From positions 62,001 through 126,000 of the forward strand of contig NZ_NXLQ01000003.1 of NCBI RefSeq assembly GCF_003364195.1: a DNA stretch of 64,000 bases, written 5' to 3'. The translations under genes and the position numbers were made by a program. This stretch comes from Helicobacter didelphidarum (GTDB lineage: Bacteria; Campylobacterota; Campylobacteria; Campylobacterales; Helicobacteraceae). Shown here one piece after another: positions 9,934 through 19,283 of the stretch (the first letter of the stretch is position 1; every line of letters begins with the position of its first letter). Under the pieces are notes generated by a model. It ran no database searches. It was not told where the DNA came from and was given only the letters and a program-made list of their open reading frames with translations.

Positions 9934-10045
9934 TTTATCTTTGTAAAGTTTGAATACCTCATCTTAATAATTTTACAACAAGTATTACATAGCTTGAAAA
10001 ATTTGAATCTTTTTTAAGGAAGAGTTCAAATTGAGAAAGCTATAT

Positions 10046-10051
10046 TATAAT
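10046..10051 (+). promoter_or_regulatory. Likely -10 element for rimO
   Basis: A perfect TATAAT lies 70 bases upstream of the rimO ATG. A second, weaker TATACT lies at 10086-10091. No -35 is obvious, as usual in Helicobacter. Confidence 0.35.
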
Positions 10052-10120
10052 TACAAACTAGAAAAAATCTATGCAAAATCCTAAAATTATACTCTATCAA
10101 ATAAATTTCAAAGGTTAAAA

Positions 10121-11410
10121 ATGAAGAAATTACATGTCATTTCTCTTGGTTGTTCTAAGAATCTTGTAGATTCTGAAGTTATGCTAGGGAAATTGCAAGA
10201 TTATGTTATCACACCAGAAATTAAGGAAGCAGATGTAATCATCATTAATACTTGTGGATTCATCGAGGCAGCAAAAAAAGAAAGTTTGGGGCATATTTTT
10301 GAAGCACTAGAACTGCGTAAAAAAGGAGCTTTGCTTGTTGCGAGTGGTTGTCTTGTCGCTCGTTATGCAAAAGAAATTAAAGATATGATTCCAGAAATTG
10401 ATATTCTCACCGGTGTGAGTGATTACAATAAAATAGATTCTATGATTAGACAAAAGCAAGGTATTATACGAGAAAATGTTTTTTTAAACACAGATGATAA
10501 ACGCATTATTACAGGTTCAAATATTCACGCATATCTTAAAATTAGCGAGGGTTGCAACCAGTCTTGTTCATTTTGTGCAATACCAAGTTTTAAGGGAAAA
10601 TTGCAAAGTAGAAATATAGATTCTATCTTACGTGAAATTGATAATTTAGCAAAGCAAGGTTATCAAGATATAAGTTTTATTGCTCAGGATACAAGCTCTT
10701 TTCTAAAAGATAAAGGTATAGAAGGAGGGCTTTTAAAGCTCGTTAATGCCATTGAGGCACAAGGTGCAATAAAAACTGCTAGAATCCTCTATTTATATCC
10801 AAGTTCTACTGATTTTGAACTACTCGATGCCATAGCACAATCACGAATTTTTCAAAATTATTATGATATGCCAATCCAGCATATTAGTAAAAATGTCTTG
10901 AAAAATATGCAAAGGAGCTATAAAGATGTCAGAAGTCTCCTAGAATATATGAAGAAAATTCCCAATAATTTTATCAGAAGTAGTGTTATTATTGGGTATC
11001 CAACTGAAACACCAAGAGACTTTGAAGAATTGTGTGAATTTTTAGAATCTTTTCAATTTGATAGATTAAATGTTTTTGAATATTCAAAAGAAGAAGGCAC
11101 AAAAGCTGGAGAACTTGAAGAATTACCAAAAAAAGAGCGAACAAAGAGAATACAAGCAATAAAGAAAATCGTAGCAAAAAATCAAAAAAAACTTTTTCAA
11201 TCTATGATACATCAAAGATTTGAGTGTATTATTGAGGGAAAAAGTGAAATAAGTCCATATTTTTATAGTGCGAGAGATAAGCGGTGGGCAAAAGAAATAG
11301 ATGGAGAGATCCTCATTAATGATGGTAAATTTGAAAATATTGGATATTATAATGTTGAAATCACAGAATATAAAGACAACATTTTGATAGGGAAAATTAT
11401 AGAATCTTGA
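10121..11410 (+). CDS. rimO: Ribosomal protein S12 methylthiotransferase RimO
   Basis: RimO adds a methylthio group to the conserved aspartate of ribosomal protein S12 using two 4Fe-4S clusters and SAM. The 429-residue protein has the N-terminal cluster cysteines C11 (LGCSKNLVDSEVM), C45 (NTCGFIEAAKKE) and C77 (ASGCLVARYA). The radical-SAM motif is C145-x3-C149-x2-C152 (SEGCNQSCSFCAIPSFKGK), and a C-terminal TRAM domain follows from about residue 365. LVDSEVM and SFCAIPSFKG distinguish it from MiaB. AAAGG precedes the ATG. Confidence 0.96.
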   Translation: MKKLHVISLGCSKNLVDSEVMLGKLQDYVITPEIKEADVIIINTCGFIEAAKKESLGHIFEALELRKKGALLVASGCLVARYAKEIKDMIPEIDILTGVSDYNKIDSMIRQKQGIIRENVFLNTDDKRIITGSNIHAYLKISEGCNQSCSFCAIPSFKGKLQSRNIDSILREIDNLAKQGYQDISFIAQDTSSFLKDKGIEGGLLKLVNAIEAQGAIKTARILYLYPSSTDFELLDAIAQSRIFQNYYDMPIQHISKNVLKNMQRSYKDVRSLLEYMKKIPNNFIRSSVIIGYPTETPRDFEELCEFLESFQFDRLNVFEYSKEEGTKAGELEELPKKERTKRIQAIKKIVAKNQKKLFQSMIHQRFECIIEGKSEISPYFYSARDKRWAKEIDGEILINDGKFENIGYYNVEITEYKDNILIGKIIES

Positions 11411-11432
11411 TTATTTTCTTGAATCAATTTTT
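11407..11432 (+). terminator. Possible Rho-independent terminator of rimO
   Basis: TTGATT (11407-11412) and AATCAA (11422-11427) form a short stem followed by TTTTT. The stem overlaps the rimO stop codon. It is short and AT-rich, so it is weak. Confidence 0.35.
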
Positions 11433-11497
11433 ATTATTTAGAGTAAAATACTTTCTCATAAGTTATCATCTTTATTCTGTTAATTGATAGAAAGTGG

Positions 11498-11503
11498 TAT
11501 AAT
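11498..11503 (+). promoter_or_regulatory. Extended -10 promoter upstream of the 11.6-kb gene
   Basis: TG-G-TATAAT is a near-perfect extended -10. Transcription would start near 11510, giving a leader of about 125 bases to the start at 11636. Confidence 0.45.
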
Positions 11504-11635
11504 AAAAGTTATGAAAATTATATTACAATATCTTTCTTTAAGAAAAACAATAAGAATAAAATCTACAACTAAATGCTATTGAGATATTTAAAGAAATACT
11601 ATAAAATCATAATATTCGTTTCAATAAGGGAGAAA

Positions 11636-11977
11636 ATGCAAAAAAACATGATACAAAAATTTAAAAAAGATTTGGATAATATCAAATCACATACCAGTAA
11701 TCTAATACCTGTTACACATTCTTCTCATCATGTCGACAATATAAACAAAGTAAGTATGGTAAGTGAATTACAAACAACAAATCACGCGGAAGCTAACGCA
11801 TTAAAAAATAACCATGTTTCTGATTTACCATCTGAATACCATGAGATACTTTTTAGCTTTGAGTGTGTCCCAACTTACCTTAATGAGATTCTAAGTCAAG
11901 CAATTGCTGACATAATCTTAGAACATGGCGATGGTGTAGAATTTTTACCAAAAGATATGATACAAATACAAGAGTAA
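11636..11977 (+). CDS. Hypothetical protein, 113 residues
   Basis: Not recognised. The frame is open from 11573, but AGGGAG lies immediately before ATG 11636, which is taken as the start. The N-terminal half is polar and rich in Asn/Ser/His (low complexity). The C-terminal ~45 residues (LPSEYHEILFSFECVPTYLN, then an ILSQAIADIILEHG helix and FLPKDMIQIQE) look like a small folded domain. It has no signal peptide or membrane segment. It lies between rimO and an envelope protein gene on the same strand. Confidence 0.5.
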   Translation: MQKNMIQKFKKDLDNIKSHTSNLIPVTHSSHHVDNINKVSMVSELQTTNHAEANALKNNHVSDLPSEYHEILFSFECVPTYLNEILSQAIADIILEHGDGVEFLPKDMIQIQE

Positions 11978-12060
11978 AAATTTATATATTATTAATCTTA
12001 TAATAAATTAATAAAACTATGATTTTACAAAATATAAAAATTCAAAGGAGAGGAATAATT

Positions 12061-13011
12061 GTGTATAATGTCTATAAGAGATTATCCATTATATTTTTTA
12101 TATTCTCTCTCAACATTTCCATTGTATATAATGCTCCTCTTCCTTTCAGTTTTACACAAGCAAAAACTGATATTAACGCCGAAAAAGATGGGTGGGAAAT
12201 AGATCTCAAACGAATCGCACTTAACTTCAGTCAATCCTCACTTACAAACCAAACACTTTATAATAATTTTTCTGATAGCAATTTAAAAGGAAATTCTCAA
12301 CTCGCATTACAATTTTATTTTACAATGAATGTAAATTACTACTCTCGCCGTTTTGTTGCTTTTAATATTATCCTTGCAGAATATGGTTTTACACAAATTA
12401 TGCAAACAGATAAGAGTTGGCTAACAAACAAAAATCTTGACAAGCTTTTATTTTCAACCGATTATACACAAAGAATGTGGGATTTTGATTGGGGCTTTGA
12501 AGAATTTGAAGTCGGTCCATTCATTAAAGCATCATATCAAACAGAATTCTACCCAACGCCAAGTGTTGGCAGAAGACATATTATGAATTACCTTATTGGA
12601 GGTAAGCTTTTTGATGGCAAATATTTCAAAAGTTTATATTTTGATTTCTTTGGCGAACACGATTTAAATAGTAATACGCAATTCAATGGTTTTGGCACAG
12701 AAATTGGTCTATCATTAGAATATAAGATTAATAAGAATGTTCGTTGGCTGTATGCAATGAGTTTTAAAAAATACCTTTATAATACTCAATTTTCTAGAAT
12801 CTCTCCTGACTATCAGTTCTTAATTGAAACACGCATAGAAGCAAGACTATTTAAAAGCCTAAGTATTTCCCCTACTCTGCGCTATTATATACTGAAAGCA
12901 AAAGATATTGGAGTTCCAGCTTCAAGCCTTATTTTAGGAGTTTCTCTCAATTTTGGTAAGCTCGTTATGCCCGCACAAAAACCTCTTAATAAATATGAAT
13001 TTTTAAACTAA
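12061..13011 (+). CDS. Probable outer-membrane beta-barrel protein
   Basis: No named family is recognised. The start is taken as GTG 12061 because a strong AAAGGAGAGG lies just before it; an in-frame ATG 12019 upstream has no ribosome site. The 316-residue protein then begins with a clean signal peptide (VYNVYKRLSIIFFIFSLNIS). The rest consists of alternating strands with many aromatic residues, such as LALQFYFTMNVNYYSRRFVA, YFDFFGEHDLNSNTQFNGFG and PTLRYYILKA. It should sit in the outer membrane, possibly as a barrel of about 12 strands. Substrate and role are unknown. Confidence 0.6.
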   Translation: MYNVYKRLSIIFFIFSLNISIVYNAPLPFSFTQAKTDINAEKDGWEIDLKRIALNFSQSSLTNQTLYNNFSDSNLKGNSQLALQFYFTMNVNYYSRRFVAFNIILAEYGFTQIMQTDKSWLTNKNLDKLLFSTDYTQRMWDFDWGFEEFEVGPFIKASYQTEFYPTPSVGRRHIMNYLIGGKLFDGKYFKSLYFDFFGEHDLNSNTQFNGFGTEIGLSLEYKINKNVRWLYAMSFKKYLYNTQFSRISPDYQFLIETRIEARLFKSLSISPTLRYYILKAKDIGVPASSLILGVSLNFGKLVMPAQKPLNKYEFLN

Positions 13012-13618
13012 TAATTTACACATTTAAAAATTTTCCTCCAAAAGTATATAGATAAAAGAAACTTATTAATTTTTAAAGTAATTTTATACAATAAAACCTC
13101 TTAGCATAAGAATAAAATATATTAATTAAAGAAAGCCAAAGTATAAAGAATCTGTGCTGGTAATTTTAGGTTAGATTAAGAATTTTAAGAAAACATTAGA
13201 TATGGGGTTGTTTTCATCCCTTAGCATTATAACATAAATAAAAGATAAATAATGCGAATATTCTATGATTTATCATGTAATAAGTGCCTGTTAGTTTTAA
13301 TAAATAATTTTTATCGTTATTTTTAGCAAACTTTAATCTCAGATTCAAATAATTTTTACTTTACTTATAGTAAGATTATGAAATTAAATTAAAGAAAAAA
13401 TATTCAAACAATTAACACTTAAAATTTTTATTTCAAGATAATCTAGCAATATGCTTTTATTCTTAAGATTCAGAAATATTTTAATAATCAAGCAAATATC
13501 AAGGTTTAACGCAGTGTTTTGAAACAAAGTTTCAACAATAAATATTGAATTACAATTTAATAAAGTTAAATAAAATGGAAATAAAGGGTATCCCCTTAAT
13601 TTTACCAAAGGAATTTTT
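13012..13618. other. 607-base intergenic region before dnaE
   Basis: Extremely AT-rich. No ORF with a ribosome site and no tRNA-like structure was seen. Open frames such as 13384-13608 minus translate to compositionally random sequence. The dnaE ribosome site AAAGGAA is at its end. A clear promoter could not be picked out. Confidence 0.5.
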
Positions 13619-16600
13619 ATGGGTTTTACTCATTTAGAGACACAAATTATACACACACACACACAAAAGATTCCATACACACACTTGCATTTGCATACAG
13701 AATATTCCTTGCTCGATGGTGCAAATAAGCTTAAGACACTTGGAGAAAAAGTAAAAGAACTTGGTATGACAAGTGTTGCTATGACAGACCATGGGAATAT
13801 GTTTGGTGCAGTAGAGTTTTATAAAACAATGAAACAAATGGGGATAAAACCAATTATTGGGATAGAAGCATATATCCATAATAAGGAAGATTTGGGAGCA
13901 AAAGATCTAAATTGTCCAAAGTTTCATATTTGTTTATATGCAAAAAATGAAGAGGGATATAAAAATTTGATGTATCTCTCAAGCCAAAGTTTTATACAAG
14001 GATTCTATCGGACATCAAGAATTAATAAGAAGATTCTAAGAGAATATTCCAAAGGCATTGTGTGTTCTTCTGCTTGTCTAAATGGTGAAATCGCATGGAA
14101 TCTTAATCTTAATCCAAACATGGAAAATAAAAAAAGGGAGAAGAAAATTGCACTTGGGGCAAAAGGCTTTGAGGGGGCAAAAGAAGCAATTTATGAATAT
14201 CAAGATATTTTTGGAGAGGATTTTTATATTGAGATTATGCGACATGGTGTTGATGACCAGCTTTACATCGATAATGCACTTATTGAACTAAGTTTGCAAA
14301 CAAAAGTTAAACTAATTGCAACAAACGATGCCCATTATAGCACAAAAGAAGATGCAAATATGCAAGAAGCTGCGATGATGATTGCAATGGGTACAGACAT
14401 TAATGATTCAAAGAGACTAAAACACACGGTATCAGAATTTTACATAAAAAGTCCACAAGAAATGCTTGATCTTTTTGCTGACATTCCAGAGGCTGTGTTT
14501 AATACGCAAGAAATTGTAGAAAAATGCAATCTCATAATAGATTTAAAAGATGATAAAAATCCTCCAACACCACCAAGTTTTAAATTTACAAAAGAATATG
14601 CAAAGAATGAAAATTTAGAAATTGAAGATGAAGCAGAATATTTTTCTCACAAATGTTATGAAGGTTTAGAAAAACGTTTGAAGCATATAGATTCTACCGA
14701 ACATCAAGCGTATTACAAGCGTTTAAAATATGAGATTGAAGTCATTACGCAGATGAAATTTCCGGGTTACATGTTGATTGTTTGGGATTTCATTCGTTAT
14801 GCCAAAGAAAATAAAATCCCCGTAGGACCTGGTAGAGGAAGTGCTGCGGGAAGTCTTGTTGCGTATTGTTTAGAGATTACAGATCTTGATCCAATTAAAT
14901 ATGACTTACTCTTTGAAAGATTCTTAAATCCAGAAAGAATCTCAATGCCTGATATTGATACAGATTTTTGCCAACGAAGACGTTCTGAGATGTTCAATTA
15001 TATGCGCGAAAAATATGGTGAATACAATGTAGCCCAAGTCATTACTTTTGGTAAAATGCTCGCAAGAGGCGTGATACGAGATGTTGCAAGAGTGTATGGT
15101 ATGCCCATTAAAGATGCTGATAGGTTTGCCAAACTCATTCCTTCAAAACTTGGAATTACTCTACAATCCTACACAAATAAACAAGGCAAAAAAGTGGAAG
15201 GTGCGTATGATTTAGAACCAAAAATTCGTGAATTAATAGAATCTGACACACTTGCTAAAAAAGTATGGGAAATGGCGTTAAGATTAGAGAATCTTAATCG
15301 CAATACAGGAAAACATGCTGCTGCACTCGTTGTAGATTCTGAAAGAGAATTATGGCATAAAGTTCCGCTTTATGTAAGCGAACGAACACAGGGTGCTATG
15401 GTTACGCAATATTCCATGAAATATCTTGAAGCAGTAGATTTGATAAAGTTTGACTTTCTTGGATTAAAGACTCTCACTGTTATTCAAGACACCCTTGAAA
15501 TTATTAAAAACACAAATAATATTGAAGTGAATCTTTCTATACTTGATGTGAATGATGAAAAGGTATATCGCACATTACGTACAGGGAATACACTTGGGAT
15601 ATTCCAATTAGAATCTAATGGTATGCAAGAGATTAATCGTAAATTACAACCAAGCGGTATTAATGATGCCATTGCTCTTTTAGCATTGTTTCGACCAGGA
15701 CCGATGGACAGTGGTATGACAGATGATTACATTGAAAGAAAACATGGGAGAGCGAAAGTTACTTATGCTTTTAAGGAGTTAGAACCAATTTTAAAAAATA
15801 CCTATGGTGTCATTGTATATCAAGAGCAAGTTATGCAAATTGTGCAAGTGATTGGTGGTTTTTCACTCGGTGAAGCTGATTTAGTGCGTCGTGCTATGGG
15901 AAAGAAAGATGCACAAATCATGATTGAAACTCGTGCAAAGTTTGCTAATGGTGCACAAAATAAGGGATTTGATAGACATAAGGCAGAAGAGTTATTCGAC
16001 CAAATAGCAAAGTTTGCAGAATATGGATTCAATAAATCGCACTCTGCTGCTTATGGGATTTTGACCTTTCAAACTGCATATCTCAAAACTTATTTTGAAC
16101 ATGAGTTTATGGCTGCAATGCTGACAAGTGAAAGTCATAAGATAGAATCTGTGGTAAAATATATTGATGAGGTCAAAGCTATGGGAATTGAGATTTTACC
16201 ACCTCATGTCAATTCCTCACAAAGTAATTTTTCTGTACTTATGAATGAACGAGGTGAAAAAAGAATCGTCTTTGGACTCGGAGCAATTAAGGGTGCTGGT
16301 GAAGGACCACTACAAAGTGTTGTTGAAGTGAGATTAAAAGATGGACAATATAAAAGCCTTGAAGACTTTATCGCAAGAGTAGATTTTAGTCGTCTTTCAA
16401 AAAGAATCTTAGAGCCTCTTGTAAAAAGTGGTAGCCTTGATGGTTTGGGTTATAATCGTTCAACCATGCTTGACAACCTTGATTTGATTTGCGATGTTGG
16501 GCGTAATATCTCGAGAGAAAGGACAATTTCTAATGGAGGATTATTTGGAACAGAATCATTATATCCAGTCTTACAATTAAAAAAGAGTGAGGAGTTAGCA

Positions 16601-17488
16601 AATAAAGATCTTTTACAATTTGAATATGAAAGCTTAGGATTTTATCTCAGCGGACATCCTCTTGATGATTTTAAAGATGAGATTCTGGCTATTCAAAATG
16701 TTGTGAGAATTTCTGATTTAGAGACCCTCAAAGATGGTTCAGATATTTTGCTAATTGGTAAAATTGATGAGGTGCAACGCAAAATGAGCAAAAATAATAA
16801 AGCGTATGGCACAATGACAATTATGGATTTTAGTGGGAAGCAACCTGTTACACTCTTTGAACAACAATTAAATAAACTTGATGATATGAATTTAAGTCAA
16901 CCTATTGGAATCAAAGGAAAATTAGAAAAAGAAACAATCATTACAGAGACAGAAGATGGAAGAGAAAATGAGAGTCATAAGATTGGTGTACGTATTTCTG
17001 AAATATTACAATTACATGAATGTAAAAATGTAGAAATCAAAATTCGAAAAGACAAAAAAGGATTGAAGGGAGATTCGAAGAGAATAAGAGAATCTGAAAA
17101 TACCAAACAATCACAAGTTCAATCTCAAGTAATTCCTAATCAATATAATCGCGATGTAGATTCTCATATCCTCCAAAATGAAATTGAGGAATATATCTAT
17201 GAAGAATATAATGAATCTAATGGGGTTGAACCACTTGATTTACGTGGAGATATGAACGATAGACATTCATGTTTATGTGTGCTTTTTGAGAGTGCTATCA
17301 ATCAAGAGCAAATGAGTGATTTGGCGAGAATTGCAAAGAGTTATAGTGGTAACACAAAATTTGCAATCGGTTTCCGCGATAATGATACAAAGCAAGTTTT
17401 TGTTTTGGAAAGTGAGCTTAATGTAAATAGTGCTATTCGTTCTGAAATTGAAAAAATCTTTCCCGAAGCACAATATCAGCTATTTTAA
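13619..17488 (+). CDS. dnaE: DNA polymerase III alpha subunit
   Basis: This is the replicative polymerase, 1289 residues against a usual 1160-1210. It has an N-terminal PHP domain (YTHLHLHTEYSLLDGANKLK at ~20). The palm has GPGRGSAAGSLVAYC near 402 and the catalytic aspartates in PDIDTDFCQRRR near 444. Finger and little-finger blocks include ALFRPGPMDSGMTDDYI and FAEYGFNKSHSAAYG. OB and tau-binding regions are at the C-terminus. The extra length is mainly a polar, charged insertion around residues 1141-1216 (KDKKGLKGDSKRIRESENT...). Near the start, bases 13651-13665 are an (AC)n run that encodes THTHT. Confidence 0.98.
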   Translation: MGFTHLETQIIHTHTQKIPYTHLHLHTEYSLLDGANKLKTLGEKVKELGMTSVAMTDHGNMFGAVEFYKTMKQMGIKPIIGIEAYIHNKEDLGAKDLNCPKFHICLYAKNEEGYKNLMYLSSQSFIQGFYRTSRINKKILREYSKGIVCSSACLNGEIAWNLNLNPNMENKKREKKIALGAKGFEGAKEAIYEYQDIFGEDFYIEIMRHGVDDQLYIDNALIELSLQTKVKLIATNDAHYSTKEDANMQEAAMMIAMGTDINDSKRLKHTVSEFYIKSPQEMLDLFADIPEAVFNTQEIVEKCNLIIDLKDDKNPPTPPSFKFTKEYAKNENLEIEDEAEYFSHKCYEGLEKRLKHIDSTEHQAYYKRLKYEIEVITQMKFPGYMLIVWDFIRYAKENKIPVGPGRGSAAGSLVAYCLEITDLDPIKYDLLFERFLNPERISMPDIDTDFCQRRRSEMFNYMREKYGEYNVAQVITFGKMLARGVIRDVARVYGMPIKDADRFAKLIPSKLGITLQSYTNKQGKKVEGAYDLEPKIRELIESDTLAKKVWEMALRLENLNRNTGKHAAALVVDSERELWHKVPLYVSERTQGAMVTQYSMKYLEAVDLIKFDFLGLKTLTVIQDTLEIIKNTNNIEVNLSILDVNDEKVYRTLRTGNTLGIFQLESNGMQEINRKLQPSGINDAIALLALFRPGPMDSGMTDDYIERKHGRAKVTYAFKELEPILKNTYGVIVYQEQVMQIVQVIGGFSLGEADLVRRAMGKKDAQIMIETRAKFANGAQNKGFDRHKAEELFDQIAKFAEYGFNKSHSAAYGILTFQTAYLKTYFEHEFMAAMLTSESHKIESVVKYIDEVKAMGIEILPPHVNSSQSNFSVLMNERGEKRIVFGLGAIKGAGEGPLQSVVEVRLKDGQYKSLEDFIARVDFSRLSKRILEPLVKSGSLDGLGYNRSTMLDNLDLICDVGRNISRERTISNGGLFGTESLYPVLQLKKSEELANKDLLQFEYESLGFYLSGHPLDDFKDEILAIQNVVRISDLETLKDGSDILLIGKIDEVQRKMSKNNKAYGTMTIMDFSGKQPVTLFEQQLNKLDDMNLSQPIGIKGKLEKETIITETEDGRENESHKIGVRISEILQLHECKNVEIKIRKDKKGLKGDSKRIRESENTKQSQVQSQVIPNQYNRDVDSHILQNEIEEYIYEEYNESNGVEPLDLRGDMNDRHSCLCVLFESAINQEQMSDLARIAKSYSGNTKFAIGFRDNDTKQVFVLESELNVNSAIRSEIEKIFPEAQYQLF

Positions 17489-17515
17489 TTTTTGTAGAAA
17501 ATGTAAAGGAAAGTT

Positions 17516-17608
17516 GTGGAAACATTAGATTTGATTTTACTGATATTTTTAATATTGGTAGTAGTGATTGGCATAGGTAGTTATTTATTTTTTGTTTATA
17601 AAAAATAA
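17516..17608 (+). CDS. Small single-span membrane protein, 30 residues
   Basis: This ORF is short but well formed. AAAGGA lies before a GTG start, then come 30 codons and TAA. The translation is (M)ETLDLILLIFLILVVVIGI then GSYLFFVYKK, i.e. one continuous transmembrane helix with an acidic N-terminus and a basic tail, so the N-terminus is probably outside. It sits 27 bases after dnaE and 21 bases before queH on the same strand, so it is probably cotranscribed. No homologue is recognised. Its spacing, ribosome site and clear topology argue that it is real. Confidence 0.55.
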   Translation: METLDLILLIFLILVVVIGIGSYLFFVYKK

Positions 17609-17629
17609 TTTTATTATTAGGAGAAAAAG

Positions 17630-18871
17630 ATGTTGGTGCATATATGTTGCAGTGTTGATAGCCATTATTTTTTAAGGGAAATGCAAAAAACATATCCTCA
17701 TGAAAAGTTAATAGGATTTTTTTATAATCCAAATATACATCCAAAAGAGGAACATGATTTGCGTTTAAACGATGTTCGCAGAAGTTGTAAAATATTAAAC
17801 ATAGAACTTCTTGAAGGCAACTATAATCTTAATACATGGTTGCAGAATACAAAAGGGTATGAAGATGAACCAGAAAAAGGCGAACGTTGTTCCATTTGTT
17901 TTGATACACGACTCATGCAAACCGCACTAAAAGCAAAAGAATTGTCTATTTCAAAATTTAGCACAACTTTACTTAGCAGTCCCATGAAAGAACAACAAAC
18001 ACTCTATATGCAAGGTGATGAAATTGCCAAACAGCACAACCTTGAATTTATAAAAATTAATGTGCGTGCAAATGGTGGGGTAAATAAGCAAAATGAACTT
18101 GCAAAAACAGATAACCTTTATCGACAAAATTATTGTGGTTGCCAATATGCATTGCACAAACAAAGGAATAAACAAGAAAAAGTTGCACTTGAAATGTTAA
18201 GTAGTATGACAAAACAAATTATGCCCGGTAGTACTGAAGAAAGGTATGTGCAATTTCAAAAACGAGATGAATTAGAAAAAATAGATCGTGGATATATCCT
18301 CACGCAGAGAAAGAACCTTGTTTGGCGATTGCTTCATGCTAAAGTTACACAAAAAAGAGAGATTATTCCATCTTATATTATTGCAAGATCAATGCCGAAA
18401 AAGAATGCAAAAAGTGGGAATATTATATGGATACGAGTAAAAATCACAGATTTTTATACTTCATTCCAATATATTTTAAAGAATTTAAATTGGCAAGAAA
18501 GAATGCGATTTCTATATCAGAAAGAATGTGAATACAAAAATAATATGCAACTTCAAATTGGATATTCAAAAAAAGATGATAGTATTTTCCTTGATATTAG
18601 AATGTTTAATTTTTTCTTTAATACACAACATAAAAGTATAGCTGAATTAAATGCAAATCCACCAAGTTATGAGCAAGAGTTAGGGTTACGCTATATGCTT
18701 TGTGGCATGGAAAGTGTCAATCCTATTATAATTCTAGATTCTCAAATCCCACATGATCTTATTGTAGATATTGAGAGTATTATGCAAGATGAAAAGATTT
18801 ATATTGTTGAAGAAGAGTTTTATTCCGATAGAGATGTCTTTCCAGAAGACAAAATCGATAGAATCTCATAA
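17630..18871 (+). CDS. queH: Epoxyqueuosine reductase QueH (DUF208 family) with long C-terminal extension
   Basis: QueH reduces epoxyqueuosine to queuosine in tRNA, the last step of Q synthesis, replacing QueG. The first ~185 residues carry the DUF208 cysteine pattern. This comprises the paired cysteines in LVHICCSVDS (C6, C7), GERCSICFDTRL near 84, and YCGCQYALHKQ near 168. The following ~225 residues, absent from the core family, contain no recognisable motif (IPSYIIARSMPKKNAKSGNI and onward). AGGAG lies before the ATG. The first 140 residues hold all the expected metal or redox residues, so the function is likely intact. Confidence 0.88.
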   Translation: MLVHICCSVDSHYFLREMQKTYPHEKLIGFFYNPNIHPKEEHDLRLNDVRRSCKILNIELLEGNYNLNTWLQNTKGYEDEPEKGERCSICFDTRLMQTALKAKELSISKFSTTLLSSPMKEQQTLYMQGDEIAKQHNLEFIKINVRANGGVNKQNELAKTDNLYRQNYCGCQYALHKQRNKQEKVALEMLSSMTKQIMPGSTEERYVQFQKRDELEKIDRGYILTQRKNLVWRLLHAKVTQKREIIPSYIIARSMPKKNAKSGNIIWIRVKITDFYTSFQYILKNLNWQERMRFLYQKECEYKNNMQLQIGYSKKDDSIFLDIRMFNFFFNTQHKSIAELNANPPSYEQELGLRYMLCGMESVNPIIILDSQIPHDLIVDIESIMQDEKIYIVEEEFYSDRDVFPEDKIDRIS

Positions 18872-19283
18872 AAATAAAAGCAATATTTTCTTGTTTTAAC
18901 CATAAGATTTCTTTATATACCGATAAATTACTTTTACCTTATTGTAGAAATAACATAATATTATTACCACAATCAATATATAATCTCCAATATTCTTTCT
19001 CTATAATCAATAAATTTCTTATGATTCTCAAAAAAATATTAACTACAAATTTCAATTCACCTCTTCATTATAATACAAAATATATTTGTATTATAATTTT
19101 TGTTGGTAAAATATGATTTTTTGATACCATATTCCATCTTAAAATAACAAATAAATTTCGTTATTGTTATTCTTAAGAAATTATGATACAATTGCACAAT
19201 TGATTTTTTGATACCATATTTTAGGAAATTTTTACTTAAAAATTTTGTTTTTGTATTACATAATTATGGTTAAAGGACTATAA
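18872..19283. promoter_or_regulatory. 412-base leader of the PepSY gene with tandem promoters, palindrome and duplicated 20-mer
   Basis: Contents in order: an inverted repeat with perfect 13-base arms (19067-19079 and 19085-19097, spacer 5); a TATAAT inside its right arm (19092-19097); a 20-base word at 19114-19133; an extended -10 TG-A-TACAAT (19185-19192); the same 20-base word again at 19201-19220; a hairpin with 9-base arms (19226-19245) followed by TTTTG; and AAAGGA before ATG 19284. The two copies of the 20-mer each lie just downstream of a -10, so they fall near the start of two alternative transcripts. Confidence 0.5.
19067..19097. repeat. Palindromic operator candidate, 13-base arms
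   Basis: ATTATAATACAAA, then a five-base centre, then its exact reverse complement. The sequence is AT-only apart from one C/G pair, which suits a protein-binding site better than a terminator. The TAATA/TATTA content resembles Fur-type boxes only loosely. Confidence 0.55.

Noticed and set aside
13384-13608. 74-residue minus-strand ORF upstream of dnaE
   Set aside because: AT-rich random translation, no ribosome site; treated as spacer.
19067-19097. Palindrome as terminator of queH
   Set aside because: It is about 200 bases past the queH stop, almost purely AT, and overlaps a promoter-like element; an operator is more likely.
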